Shown one piece after another: positions 1 to 7,745 of a stretch of 11,055 nucleotides of DNA. Where the stretch lies: contig CAMLNG010000077.1 of the NCBI GenBank assembly GCA_946481195.1, positions 1 through 11,055 on the forward strand. Reading direction: 5' to 3'. The notes beneath the pieces were generated by a model. It did not search any database. It had not been told where the DNA came from and saw only the letters and a list, made by a program, of their open reading frames with translations. Every line of letters begins with the position of its first letter. The first letter of the stretch is position 1. Both the position numbers and the translations under genes were made by a program. This stretch comes from an uncultured Chromatiaceae bacterium (GTDB lineage Bacteria > Pseudomonadota > Gammaproteobacteria > Enterobacterales > Alteromonadaceae).

Positions 1-2313
1 TTCACGCAGCTGTACATTGCGCCGGGCGAGCCAAAACAAGCCATAGAGAACAAACAAACCTAACAACAGCCATAAACCGCGATACATTACAGTTTCATCA
101 AATCGCCGTGGGATCACCAGCTCCAGCTCAGTCTGCCCTGCCACTTCCCAACTCTGGTTCAGGTTCCGCGCCTGCAGGCGGAACTGATACCTGCCGGCCG
201 GCAGGTTGGTATAAATCGCATCGCGACGGCCTGCAGCCAGATGCCAGTCCTGATCAAAACCTACCAACTGATAGCGAAATTCCAGCGCCATCGGTTTGAG
301 GAAATCGACCGCCGTATAGCGGATCGATAGGTTTCGTTCGTCGGTTTCCAATACCAGCCGGTTTTGTTCTGGCAGCAGACTATAACTTTTCTGCGCCATC
401 ACCTGCTGCACCATAGGTCTGTAGCTTTGGCTGCTGCTGGCTTTGAGCTTCACCGGTACGGCAACCAGGCCTTTTAACGTCGGATACCACAGTTGCTCCT
501 GCCAGAAAGCCACTTTACTGGCACCAGAGCCGTTACAGCAGCGGCCCGGCGCAGTGCCAAGCTGACGTTCATAAGGTGTCAGTACTTCTTCAAACAGATT
601 GCGCCCGGACGGACTGTCGGTTAACTGCTGCGGCAAAAAGCGGAAGATACCTTTGAGGGTACTAACCCAGACATAGCCAGAAGCCGCGTCCTGATACAAA
701 CTAACCACAGGTTCAAACGGCAGACCACTGGCAGTGTCAAACTGCAGCCACTTACCGTCAAACATCCGGACAAAAAGCCCATCATCAACAGTGCCAACCA
801 CCAGCGGGCCTTGTGGCAACTGCAGCATGGTTGTGACAAAAGCGTTATACAGCGGTGTGCCTAAGCCAATCCGCAATAGTTTGTCCTGCTGATACTGGTA
901 AGCACCCCGTGTCGTGCCGATTAATAGCTTGTCAGGATTATCCTGCACAAAGGTAATGACGCTGGACTCAAGATCATGGTTTAAGGCAAATGGGGTTAAT
1001 TCCTGCTGATAATAAAACAAACCGTCGTTGGTCCCGAGCCAGAAACCACCGGCCTGGCGCTTTTTCACTGTCTTGGTTTTTACACCACGTAAATCGTCAA
1101 CCAGCGTACTGAGCAGACCATCACTGAGCCGCAGGCGTTTTGGCCCATTGTCGGTCGCCAGCAGCCAGCTGTCGCCATCCGGTTCAAAGTCCTGTACCAC
1201 ATTAAGCGGCACATCCCCATGTAATGAGATTTCGGTGTAACGCTGAGATTTATCAAGCACACCAAGGCGCTGGCTGGAGGCCACCAACAGCTGGTCATCA
1301 GCTGTGCGCACCACACTTCGCACCATAACATCCTGCTGCCCCTGGCCTATCACCCGCTTGATTTTGCCGCGGCTTACCCGGTACAGGCCATCACCAAAAC
1401 TCCCAAGCCAGACATTTTGCTGTTGGTCTTCGTAGATGTCGTTAAATTGAGTTGCACTGCCGAGTTCATCCCTGCTGATGACCTGCCAGGCTTGTTGCTG
1501 ATGCCGGTAAAATAGTTTGTCGTAACTTGAGACCCAGCTGCCATTCTGGCTGTCCTGATATAGCTGGTACACCGGCGTGTCGCGCTCCAGCGGTAATTCT
1601 GCCGCACGAATGGCGCCCGATGGGTCAACGAAATAATACCCCTGCTCACTGGCCAGATACATGACACCATCATGCCAGAGTAAATCGTAGATCGGGTGTT
1701 GCGCTAAGTTGGCGGGTAAACTGATTTTATCGAGCTGGCCATTGCGGGCCAGTTTGTATAAATATTTGCTGCTGCTGACCCAAACATGTTCAGCGGAAAC
1801 GGCAATCTGGCTGACCGGTTCCTTAATTTCTTCAACCCGACTGACCTGACCGTCACGAACCCGAAACAGGTTGTCCGCAGCAACCCAAATCTCACGTTCA
1901 CCCACTTCAGCAATAGCTGTCACTTCACCGAGGATATTGTAACGGTCGAACTTCAGCTCCCGGCTATTCAGGCCAGACAAGCCTGTCATAGTACCGACCC
2001 AAATATAGCCCTGACTATCAGTATAAAGCCGTGTGATGACGTTGCCGATCAACTGCCGTCTGGTGTTGATACTACTGAAACTTTCGAAATGGCTGCCGTC
2101 AAAGCGGTTGAGGCCCTCCAAAGTACCAACCCACAGATACCCCTGCTGGTCCTGAGTGACCGCGCGGACCGAGTTATTAGACAAGCCGTCAACTGCAGTC
2201 CATTGCTTGATGTCATAATCGTAAATAGATTGTGTGGCTGACTCTGCCGCCAGCACTGAATGGCTGGCGAACATCGATAGAATCAGGAAAAAACAGAATT
2301 GTTTCAGAAGCAT
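1..2313 (-). CDS. Periplasmic beta-propeller sensor protein, C-terminal part outside the window
   Basis: A single uninterrupted frame gives 771 residues and runs off the left edge, so the gene is 3'-truncated here. Residues 1-22 look like a signal peptide (MLLKQ then a hydrophobic stretch ending SVLA). Residues about 30-620 carry repeated propeller motifs of the two-component-regulator type, such as QGYLWVGTLEGLNRFDG (57-73), QGYIWVGT (101-108) and GGFWLGTNDGLFYY (422-435). Residues about 655-735 resemble the Y_Y_Y domain (LSIRYTAVDF, FRYQLVGFD, LPAGRYQFRLQARN). A membrane helix lies at about 745-763, followed by the basic ARRNVQLRE. Known proteins with this layout sense an extracytoplasmic ligand and end in either a GGDEF diguanylate cyclase or a histidine kinase. 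The cytoplasmic output domain is not visible. The RCCNGSG segment (591-597) recalls GGDEF-type members from memory, so a diguanylate cyclase is my weak preference. It starts 28 bases after pgpA with a poor AGG ribosome site, so co-transcription is possible. Confidence 0.85.
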   Translation of the reverse strand, partial: MLLKQFCFFLILSMFASHSVLAAESATQSIYDYDIKQWTAVDGLSNNSVRAVTQDQQGYLWVGTLEGLNRFDGSHFESFSSINTRRQLIGNVITRLYTDSQGYIWVGTMTGLSGLNSRELKFDRYNILGEVTAIAEVGEREIWVAADNLFRVRDGQVSRVEEIKEPVSQIAVSAEHVWVSSSKYLYKLARNGQLDKISLPANLAQHPIYDLLWHDGVMYLASEQGYYFVDPSGAIRAAELPLERDTPVYQLYQDSQNGSWVSSYDKLFYRHQQQAWQVISRDELGSATQFNDIYEDQQQNVWLGSFGDGLYRVSRGKIKRVIGQGQQDVMVRSVVRTADDQLLVASSQRLGVLDKSQRYTEISLHGDVPLNVVQDFEPDGDSWLLATDNGPKRLRLSDGLLSTLVDDLRGVKTKTVKKRQAGGFWLGTNDGLFYYQQELTPFALNHDLESSVITFVQDNPDKLLIGTTRGAYQYQQDKLLRIGLGTPLYNAFVTTMLQLPQGPLVVGTVDDGLFVRMFDGKWLQFDTASGLPFEPVVSLYQDAASGYVWVSTLKGIFRFLPQQLTDSPSGRNLFEEVLTPYERQLGTAPGRCCNGSGASKVAFWQEQLWYPTLKGLVAVPVKLKASSSQSYRPMVQQVMAQKSYSLLPEQNRLVLETDERNLSIRYTAVDFLKPMALEFRYQLVGFDQDWHLAAGRRDAIYTNLPAGRYQFRLQARNLNQSWEVAGQTELELVIPRRFDETVMYRGLWLLLGLFVLYGLFWLARRNVQLRE

Positions 2314-2341
2314 AGCAACCTGTGAACCGTGAAAACGGAGC

Positions 2342-2812
2342 TTACAGCGCTAACGATACACCATGCAGTAAGCAACAAGCCAGCACTCCGGCGACGATGT
2401 CATCTGCCATCACCCCCAGACCTCCGGTGACGTGCTGGTCAAAAAACCGTACCGGCCAGGGTTTTACAATATCCAACAACCGAAAGAGGCAAAAGCCGGC
2501 CAGCAACCAAGGCCATTCCAACGGTAACGCCCACATGGTCAAAGCAAAACCTACGACCTCGTCGATGACGATGCCACCATGGTCTTCGACGCCCAAGTCG
2601 CGGCTGGTGATCTCGCTCACATAGACACCGAGTGCTGCCAGCACCAGGACCAGCGCGGCAGACCACAGCAGCGGCAGCTGTGCCAGTGCAAAGACCAGTG
2701 GCACAGCGGCCAAAGTACCAAAAGTACCAGGTGCAAAAGGCGCGAGACCTGAGCCCAGCCCCGTTGCGACCAGGTGCTGCCAGCGCCGCAGATTAAAAGG
2801 TTGTTTTCTCAT
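2342..2812 (-). CDS. pgpA: Phosphatidylglycerophosphatase A
   Basis: This inner-membrane enzyme removes the phosphate from phosphatidylglycerophosphate to give phosphatidylglycerol. The 156-residue protein matches the family in length and motifs: GLGSGLAPFAPGTFGTLAAVP near residues 18-38, VEDHGGIVIDEVVG in the middle, FRLLDIVKPWPVRFFD, and GGLGVMADDIVAG near the C-terminus, where acidic residues bind the metal. Several hydrophobic stretches fit membrane segments. I chose the ATG at 2812 because it overlaps the thiL TGA by one base (TGATG), the usual sign of translational coupling. A TTG one codon upstream (2815) is also in frame but less likely. It is the last recognisable gene of the nrdR-rib-nusB-thiL block, and the thiL-pgpA pairing is common in gammaproteobacteria. 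Confidence 0.95.
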   Translation of the reverse strand: MRKQPFNLRRWQHLVATGLGSGLAPFAPGTFGTLAAVPLVFALAQLPLLWSAALVLVLAALGVYVSEITSRDLGVEDHGGIVIDEVVGFALTMWALPLEWPWLLAGFCLFRLLDIVKPWPVRFFDQHVTGGLGVMADDIVAGVLACCLLHGVSLAL

Positions 2813-3771
2813 CAAAAATGCTGATATCCGCTGTGCTGATAGCTAAAAGGCTGATCCAGATGCCGTAATTCGAGTTTACCGGTTGCACCGGTGATACGGC
2901 CGATACAGGTTACCGGGACCCCATAAGGTGACAATAACACTTCCAGCGAGCCGCGTTTGTCTTCTGGGACCGTAAACAGCAACTCATAATCCTCACCGCC
3001 GGATAAAGCAAACTTCAGCGCCTGCTGCCAGTCGCAGCTGTCTTTCAGCGCCTGTGACATCGGAATTTTACCGATATCAATAATTGCGCCGGCATTGGAC
3101 CGTTTCAGGATATGCGGTAAATCACCGCATAATCCGTCAGAGATATCCATACAACTACTGGCGATAGTGCGTAGCGCCTGGCCTATAGCCACCCGGGCAG
3201 TTGGGTAATGAAAACGCTGCATCACATGACCACGGTGTTTTTTACTAACCTCAGCCTTGCCCTGTTCCACTTGCAGACCAAAAGCCGCGTCACCTAAAGT
3301 GCCGGTGACGTAGATATAGTCGCCGGTCTTGGCGCCGGCGCGGCTCAGTGCTTTACCACGTGGCACTATACCCTTGGCACATAAGGTCAGCGTTAATGGG
3401 CCACGTGTGGTATCACCGCCCACCAGCTGGCAATTGTAATAATCAGCTGTTTCACTCAAGCCTTCAGCAAAAGCTTTCAGCCATTCATCATCTACAGCTG
3501 GCAAGGTCAGGCCAAGCGATAACCAGCAAGGCTCAGCGCCCATTGCCGCCAAATCGCTGACATTGACCGCAACCAGTTTATGGCCAAGCGAGCGTGGATC
3601 TACATCGGGGAAAAAATGTACCCCTTGCACCATGGTGTCTGTGGTTACCACCAGATCAAAGCCATCGCGGACCTGGATCACGGCACCATCATCGCCAACA
3701 CCGATACTAACGTCATTGCGACGATAACCAGAGCGGGCGAAACATTGTTCAATCAGTTCAAACTCGTGCAT
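2812..3771 (-). CDS. thiL: Thiamine-monophosphate kinase
   Basis: ThiL phosphorylates thiamine monophosphate with ATP to make thiamine diphosphate, the active cofactor, in the cytoplasm. The 319-residue protein is close to the E. coli length and has the family landmarks in order: GVGDDGAVI (24-32), TTDTMVQGVHF (43-53), NVSDLAAMGAEP (70-81), GGDTTRG (118-124), MDISDGLCGDL (208-218) and SGGEDYELLFTVPE (257-270). These glycine and aspartate clusters bind Mg-ATP and substrate in the PurM/ThiL fold. The frame is open 40 codons further upstream, but that extension overlaps the end of nusB, and MHEFELIEQCF aligns with the normal N-terminus. The Shine-Dalgarno GGAG (3798-3795) lies 23 bases before the ATG, with a stable hairpin between the two. 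The gene overlaps pgpA by one base. Confidence 0.96.
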   Translation of the reverse strand: MHEFELIEQCFARSGYRRNDVSIGVGDDGAVIQVRDGFDLVVTTDTMVQGVHFFPDVDPRSLGHKLVAVNVSDLAAMGAEPCWLSLGLTLPAVDDEWLKAFAEGLSETADYYNCQLVGGDTTRGPLTLTLCAKGIVPRGKALSRAGAKTGDYIYVTGTLGDAAFGLQVEQGKAEVSKKHRGHVMQRFHYPTARVAIGQALRTIASSCMDISDGLCGDLPHILKRSNAGAIIDIGKIPMSQALKDSCDWQQALKFALSGGEDYELLFTVPEDKRGSLEVLLSPYGVPVTCIGRITGATGKLELRHLDQPFSYQHSGYQHF

Positions 3772-3798
3772 AAAAAAGCCGACTTTCGCCGGCTCTCC
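3772..3798 (-). promoter_or_regulatory. Hairpin with GNRA loop and U tract between the thiL Shine-Dalgarno and start codon
   Basis: On the minus strand, AGCCGGC (3794-3788) pairs with GTCGGCT (3783-3777) around a GAAA tetraloop (3787-3784), giving seven pairs including one G-U. It is followed by T residues to 3772 and then directly by the thiL ATG at 3771. The shape is that of an intrinsic terminator: GC-rich stem, tetraloop, U6. The only good ribosome site, GGAG at 3798-3795, is just upstream of the stem. Folding would bring it to about five bases from the ATG, a normal spacing. The element could therefore be an attenuating terminator, a structured ribosome site, or both. The hairpin is read directly from the sequence and its role is inferred. 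Confidence 0.6.
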
Positions 3799-3799
3799 A

Positions 3800-4213
3800 T
3801 CAGTTTGGTCGCAGTAGCCTGACTGCTTTATCGAGGATGCCGTTGACGAATTTATGACTGTCATCGGCGGCGAAGGCTTTGGCGAGTTCAATCGCTTCGT
3901 TGATCACCACTTTATATGGCACATCAGGACGGAACTTCAGTTCATAAGCCGACACCCGGAGAATAGCTTTTTCTACCAAATCGATTTCTTCAAACGGACG
4001 TTCAACAAAAGGCTTTAATGCATCATCCAGCACGTTCAGGTTGACTACAACGCCGCGCAATAAATCCTGAAAAAATCCGACATCCAGATGCTTGGTGTTT
4101 TGTTCCAGCAACAATTGTTGCTCAATATCACCAATCGGGTTTTTGCTGACCTGCCAGCTATAAATCCCTTGAACAGCCAGAGAACGGGACTGACGACGTA
4201 CATTCGGTTTCAT
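3800..4213 (-). CDS. nusB: Transcription antitermination factor NusB
   Basis: NusB pairs with ribosomal protein S10 (NusE), binds boxA RNA and helps RNA polymerase resist termination, chiefly in rRNA operons. The 137-residue all-helical protein matches E. coli NusB end to end: the arginine-rich start MKPNVRRQSRSLAVQGIYSWQ, the central FFQDLLRGVV, and the strongly conserved C-terminal VPYKVVINEAIELAK followed by DDSHKFVNGILDKA. The ATG at 4213 is nine bases after the ribH stop, and its AGGA ribosome site overlaps that TAG stop, which suggests coupled translation. ribH-nusB is a conserved neighbour pair. A terminator-like hairpin directly follows its stop codon, which is notable for an antitermination factor. 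Confidence 0.97.
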   Translation of the reverse strand: MKPNVRRQSRSLAVQGIYSWQVSKNPIGDIEQQLLLEQNTKHLDVGFFQDLLRGVVVNLNVLDDALKPFVERPFEEIDLVEKAILRVSAYELKFRPDVPYKVVINEAIELAKAFAADDSHKFVNGILDKAVRLLRPN

Positions 4214-4222
4214 GCAAAAATC

Positions 4223-4687
4223 CTAGAGTTGAGCCAGTACGTTGACCATTTCCAGCGCAGAAGACGCAGCTTCTCCGCCTTTATTGCCCATTTTGGTACC
4301 GGCCCGTTCGATAGCCTGCTCGATACTTTCGACCGTCAGCACGCCAAAAGACACCGGTAAGCCGTATTGCATCATGACCTGAGCAATACCTTTGGTGCAT
4401 TCACCGGCGACATATTCAAAGTGTGGAGTGCCACCGCGGATCACTGCACCCAGTGCGATGATGGCATCATATTGTTTACTGGCCGCAACTTTCTGCACTG
4501 CCAGTGGTAATTCAAAAGCACCAGGGATCCGTACCACCGTGATATCTGCGTCGTCGACATTACCAACACGCTTCAAGGTATCTACGGCACCGTCGAGCAG
4601 ACTTTCGACGATAAAGCTGTTAAAACGCGCCACAACGATGGCAAACTTTTTTCCTTTGGCGGACAAGCCAGCTTCAATCACCTGCAT
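4223..4687 (-). CDS. ribH: 6,7-dimethyl-8-ribityllumazine synthase
   Basis: Lumazine synthase condenses 5-amino-6-ribitylamino-uracil with 3,4-dihydroxy-2-butanone 4-phosphate to give the immediate precursor of riboflavin. The 154-residue protein has the full family pattern: [12 protein letters not shown] (15-26) at the substrate site, [13 protein letters not shown] (51-63), [20 protein letters not shown] with the catalytic His89, and the C-terminal [18 protein letters not shown]. The start ATG at 4687 is preceded by GAGG at normal spacing. The gene is separated from ribBA by 87 bases that hold a hairpin and from nusB by nine bases. In E. coli naming the gene is also called ribE. Members of this family form pentamers or 60-subunit shells; which one applies cannot be told from the sequence. 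Confidence 0.97.
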   Translation of the reverse strand: MQVIEAGLSAKGKKFAIVVARFNSFIVESLLDGAVDTLKRVGNVDDADITVVRIPGAFELPLAVQKVAASKQYDAIIALGAVIRGGTPHFEYVAGECTKGIAQVMMQYGLPVSFGVLTVESIEQAIERAGTKMGNKGGEAASSALEMVNVLAQL

Positions 4688-4718
4688 CGGAGATCCTCTT
4701 TTATGAAGTACTTTGTGA

Positions 4719-4754
4719 AAAAGGCCGCATATGATAGCACAAATCCGGCCTTTT
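4719..4754. other. Terminator-like inverted repeat in the ribBA-ribH gap
   Basis: AAAAGGCCG (4719-4727) and CGGCCTTTT (4746-4754) form a perfect nine-pair stem with an 18-base loop. Read in the operon direction, the stem ends in a run of five T (4722-4718), and an A run precedes it on the other side, so it could act weakly as a terminator in either direction. The loop on the minus strand contains TGCTATCAT, which fits an extended -10 element, but no good -35 lies at the right distance. It may be a partial terminator, an mRNA-stabilising hairpin, or a weak internal promoter for ribH-nusB. The stem is certain and the function is open. Confidence 0.4.
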
Positions 4755-4774
4755 CCATCCTGCTTTTATTCAGC

Positions 4775-5884
4775 TTATTCTGAAACGTAATCGACCACTT
4801 CCAGACCAAAACCAGACAGTGCGTGATAACGCTTCGGCTGACTAAGCAAGCGCATTTTTTTCACACCGAGACTGGCCAGAATTTGTGAGCCGACCCCCAC
4901 ATTGCGACTGGTACCTTTCCAGGCTGCAGCTCTTGGTTTTTCGCCTCTGTCCTCAGCGGCAAAATATTCCACGGTGCGAATTAAATCATCGGTAGATTCC
5001 TGCTTGCCGAGCAGTACCAGCACCCCGCCTTCCTGCTGAATACGCTCCATCGCGCACTGCAGCGAAAAACTGCGATTGGCACCACGGTTCGACAGCAGCA
5101 AATCGCTGAAAGTATCATGTAAGTGAACCCGGACCAGAGTCGGCTGCTCGGCCTCAATCTGGCCTTTAACCAAAGCGAAATGCAGCTGATTGTCGATGGT
5201 GTCACGGAAAGTCACCAGCTCAAAATCACCGGCAGCTGTGGGTAAATTGCAGCGGGCGACTTGTTCAATAGTTGTTTCATTTAAATTGCGGTATTCGATC
5301 AAATCGGCAATAGTACCGATTTTGATACCATGCTTGGCGGCAAATTTTTCCAAATCCGGCCGGCGCGACATAGTACCGTCTTCGTTGAGGATTTCGACAA
5401 TCATCGCGGCCGGTTCAAGCCCGGCCAACCGGGCCAAATCGCAACCAGCTTCGGTATGACCGGCACGAACTAGGACACCACCATCCTGCGCCATCAATGG
5501 AAAAATATGCCCGGGCTGCACGATATCCGCTGGTTTGGCATCACGCGCCACCGCAGCTTTTACAGTGCGGGCGCGGTCCGCCGCTGAAATACCGGTCGTT
5601 ACGCCTTCTGCTGCTTCAATCGACACGGTAAAAGCAGTCGAAAACGGCGATTTGTTCTTATCAACCATCAACTGCAAATCCAGTTGCTTGCAGCGCTGTC
5701 GCGTCAGTGTCAGACAAATCAGGCCTCGACCATACGTCGCCATAAAATTAACTGCATCCGGCGTGACATACTCGGCCGCCATCACCAAATCGCCTTCGTT
5801 TTCACGGTCTTCGTCATCCATCAGGATCACCATTTTGCCGTTGCGGATATCGTCGATAATTTCGGTTGGGGTATTTAATTGCAT
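4775..5884 (-). CDS. ribBA: DHBP synthase fused to a degenerate GTP cyclohydrolase II domain (RibBX type)
   Basis: The N-terminal half (about 1-200) is a complete 3,4-dihydroxy-2-butanone 4-phosphate synthase, which makes the four-carbon unit of riboflavin from ribulose 5-phosphate. It has the metal-binding acidic loop [12 protein letters not shown] (22-33), the [10 protein letters not shown] segment (96-105), the HIFPL motif and [16 protein letters not shown] (140-155). The C-terminal part (about 205-369) resembles GTP cyclohydrolase II in overall order but has lost its active site. Where RibA has SECLTGD and LRCDCG, this protein has LHDTFSD (255-261) and NRGANR (266-271), so all three zinc cysteines are gone. 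The RQEGR and LLTNNP motifs also read KQEST (294-298) and LLSQP (346-350). This matches the RibBX variant described in Shewanella oneidensis, whose C-terminal domain lacks cyclohydrolase activity. GAGG lies upstream of the ATG at 5884. No FMN riboswitch is visible in the 46-base gap before it. Confidence 0.95.
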   Translation of the reverse strand: MQLNTPTEIIDDIRNGKMVILMDDEDRENEGDLVMAAEYVTPDAVNFMATYGRGLICLTLTRQRCKQLDLQLMVDKNKSPFSTAFTVSIEAAEGVTTGISAADRARTVKAAVARDAKPADIVQPGHIFPLMAQDGGVLVRAGHTEAGCDLARLAGLEPAAMIVEILNEDGTMSRRPDLEKFAAKHGIKIGTIADLIEYRNLNETTIEQVARCNLPTAAGDFELVTFRDTIDNQLHFALVKGQIEAEQPTLVRVHLHDTFSDLLLSNRGANRSFSLQCAMERIQQEGGVLVLLGKQESTDDLIRTVEYFAAEDRGEKPRAAAWKGTSRNVGVGSQILASLGVKKMRLLSQPKRYHALSGFGLEVVDYVSE

Positions 5885-5930
5885 CTCAAATCCTCGGGTA
5901 CAGGTTTAGTCTTGCTTTTCAGGGGAAGAC

Positions 5931-6584
5931 TCAGAGAAAACCGCTTTGTTGTAATAAGTTCATGGTGACAGCAGAAGCAGGTGCTGCGTGCTGCCTACCT
6001 TGTAATAAGCGTTCGAGATAACGCGCCAGCAAATCCACTTCAATATGGACTTTACTGCCGGCTTTCAGCGACTGAATTGTCGTTTCGCGAGCTGTATGCG
6101 GCACTATCGTCAGCCGAAAACCCTCGTTGGTTAATTCATTCACGGTAAGGCTCACGCCATCAATGGTGACTGAACCTTTCTCGGCAATATATCGGCTCAG
6201 TTCTGCCGGGGACTGCAGATAGATTTGCCAGCTTTGGCCGGTTTTTTCGATTTTGCTGACCAGTGCAATGCCATCGACATGACCGCTGACCAAATGGCCA
6301 CCTAAGCGTGTGGTTGGCAGCAGCGCTTTTTCCAGATTGATACGCTGGCCAATCTGATAACTGCCAAACAGCGTGCGGTTTAATGTTTCACCTGACACAT
6401 CCGCGCTGAAACTATTGGCACCGAGCGCCGTCACTGTCAGGCACACGCCGTTGCTGGCAATACTGTCGCCTAATTTAACGTCGGAAAAATCCAGCGTATC
6501 ACTGTGAATAGTTATCTGTGCGTCCTGACCACTGTGTTGGATCTTACTGATTTTGCCTGTCGCTTCGATAATACCGGTAAACAT
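5931..6584 (-). CDS. ribE: Riboflavin synthase alpha subunit
   Basis: Riboflavin synthase dismutates two 6,7-dimethyl-8-ribityllumazine molecules to one riboflavin and one pyrimidine that is recycled to RibH. The 217-residue protein begins with the diagnostic MFTGIIEATGKI and shows the two tandem lumazine-binding barrels. The first has GDSIASNGVCLTV (39-51) and the second has KGSVTIDGVSLTVNEL (135-150), linked by TRLGGHLVSGHVDG (92-105). A C-terminal helix with LLARYLERLL follows, which mediates trimer formation in the family. Length and motif order are normal. It starts nine bases after the ribD stop and is probably translated from the same message. The symbol ribC is used for the same enzyme in E. 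coli. Confidence 0.97.
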   Translation of the reverse strand: MFTGIIEATGKISKIQHSGQDAQITIHSDTLDFSDVKLGDSIASNGVCLTVTALGANSFSADVSGETLNRTLFGSYQIGQRINLEKALLPTTRLGGHLVSGHVDGIALVSKIEKTGQSWQIYLQSPAELSRYIAEKGSVTIDGVSLTVNELTNEGFRLTIVPHTARETTIQSLKAGSKVHIEVDLLARYLERLLQGRQHAAPASAVTMNLLQQSGFL

Positions 6585-6593
6585 CCTGCTTCC

Positions 6594-7745
6594 TCAGCGC
6601 TTCGGGAGCGCTTTCGTTTTCATTAATGCCGTCAGCCGCAAGTCGTCACCAATCTGCCGGATATCCTGCCATTGCCAACGCGGCGCCTGTGAGAGTTCAG
6701 TCAGGCTCCCCGCCTGCAGCATCGGCTTGGCGTCAGCCCCCAACAACATGGGGGCCTGATAAAGAACCAATTCATCAATCAGATCTTGCCGCCAGAATGA
6801 GGTTGCGAGCGTGCTGCCCGCTTCGACCCATAACACGTTAATTTGCGAATTGGCTAAAGTATGGAGTAACTCATTCAGGTCAAGCTGGCCAACAGCATCA
6901 AGCCCGAGCCGAAGCCGACTGACTTTGGCGACAGCTGTTGGCGTCAATTCAGGCCATTCATCAGCCGGGCCAGCGTGACAAAGCAGAACTTCACCGCCCT
7001 GCTGAAACAGCGGCTCAAAACCAGTCAGACGACAACGCCGGTCCAGAATTACCCGCAGCGGCTGGCGAATACTACCGTTTTCTAATGGAGTCACGGCTGC
7101 AGAGCGCACATTGAGCAGTGCTTTATCCACTTTGACTGTCTCAGCTGTCGACAGAATAGCGCAGCTTTGCGCGCGCCAGAGTTGGACGTCTTCGCGGGCC
7201 GCTGTACCAGTCAGCCATTTACTCTCACCGTTTGCCAGCGCAACTTTGCCGTCAGTACTACAGGCCAGTTTTAGCTGGACATAAGGCAACCTGGTACGCA
7301 TTTTGTGCAAAAAACCAGGGTTCAGTGCTTCCGCCTGCGTATCCAACAAGCCAACATCCACCTGAATGCCGGCAGCTCTGAGCCGTTCGACACCAGAGCC
7401 TGCAACTTTTGGATTCGGGTCTAGCATAGCCACGACCACCCGTTTTAATCCGGCAGCAATTAAAGCATCTGCGCACGGCGGTGTGCGGCCAAAATGGCTG
7501 CAGGGTTCCAGTGTGACATAAGCAGTGGCGCCTTTTGCGGCATCAGCAGCCTGACGTAATGCAAAAACCTCAGCATGCGGCCCGCCGGCCTGGCGGTGAT
7601 AACCTTCCCCTACGACCTCGCCATCTTTCACAATGACACAGCCAACGTTCGGATTGGGCGGCGTGGTGAAGCGGCCAAGCTGGGCGAGCTCGAGGGCCCG
7701 CTGCATAAATTGATGATCGGACTTTGAAAATGCGGTGGCTGTCAT
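6594..7745 (-). CDS. ribD: Bifunctional riboflavin biosynthesis deaminase/reductase RibD
   Basis: RibD deaminates the GTP cyclohydrolase II product and then reduces its ribose to ribityl with NADPH, the second and third steps of riboflavin synthesis. The deaminase domain (about 8-150) has the zinc site HAE (57-59) and [11 protein letters not shown] (81-91), so His57, Cys82 and Cys91 are the expected ligands and Glu59 the proton shuttle. The reductase domain (about 153-375) has [13 protein letters not shown] (157-169), RAQSCAIL (191-198) and the conserved WVEAGSTLA (306-314). One oddity: the segment usually written TVLADDP reads TVKVDKA (203-209), so the first Asp is kept but the second Asp and the Pro are replaced. 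The 383 residues are a normal length. Its ATG overlaps the nrdR TGA (ATGA), which implies translational coupling. Confidence 0.97.
   Translation of the reverse strand: MTATAFSKSDHQFMQRALELAQLGRFTTPPNPNVGCVIVKDGEVVGEGYHRQAGGPHAEVFALRQAADAAKGATAYVTLEPCSHFGRTPPCADALIAAGLKRVVVAMLDPNPKVAGSGVERLRAAGIQVDVGLLDTQAEALNPGFLHKMRTRLPYVQLKLACSTDGKVALANGESKWLTGTAAREDVQLWRAQSCAILSTAETVKVDKALLNVRSAAVTPLENGSIRQPLRVILDRRCRLTGFEPLFQQGGEVLLCHAGPADEWPELTPTAVAKVSRLRLGLDAVGQLDLNELLHTLANSQINVLWVEAGSTLATSFWRQDLIDELVLYQAPMLLGADAKPMLQAGSLTELSQAPRWQWQDIRQIGDDLRLTALMKTKALPKR

Noticed and set aside
1786..2241. A 151-codon plus-strand open frame inside the sensor gene
   Set aside because: It is antisense to a continuous 771-codon frame with signal peptide, propeller repeats and membrane helix, and its own translation has no recognisable motif.
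3772..3891. A longer thiL starting at 3891
   Set aside because: It would overlap the end of nusB by 92 bases and adds 40 unconserved residues. The ATG at 3771 gives the family N-terminus.
5880..5898. GATTTGAGAT, identical to part of the heptamer array, at the ribBA start
   Set aside because: It is a single ten-base match overlapping the ribosome site and ATG, most likely chance.
5908..5932. A hairpin AGTCTT / AAGACT in the ribE-ribBA gap
   Set aside because: It has only six pairs with a 12-base loop and no T run, which is too weak to call.
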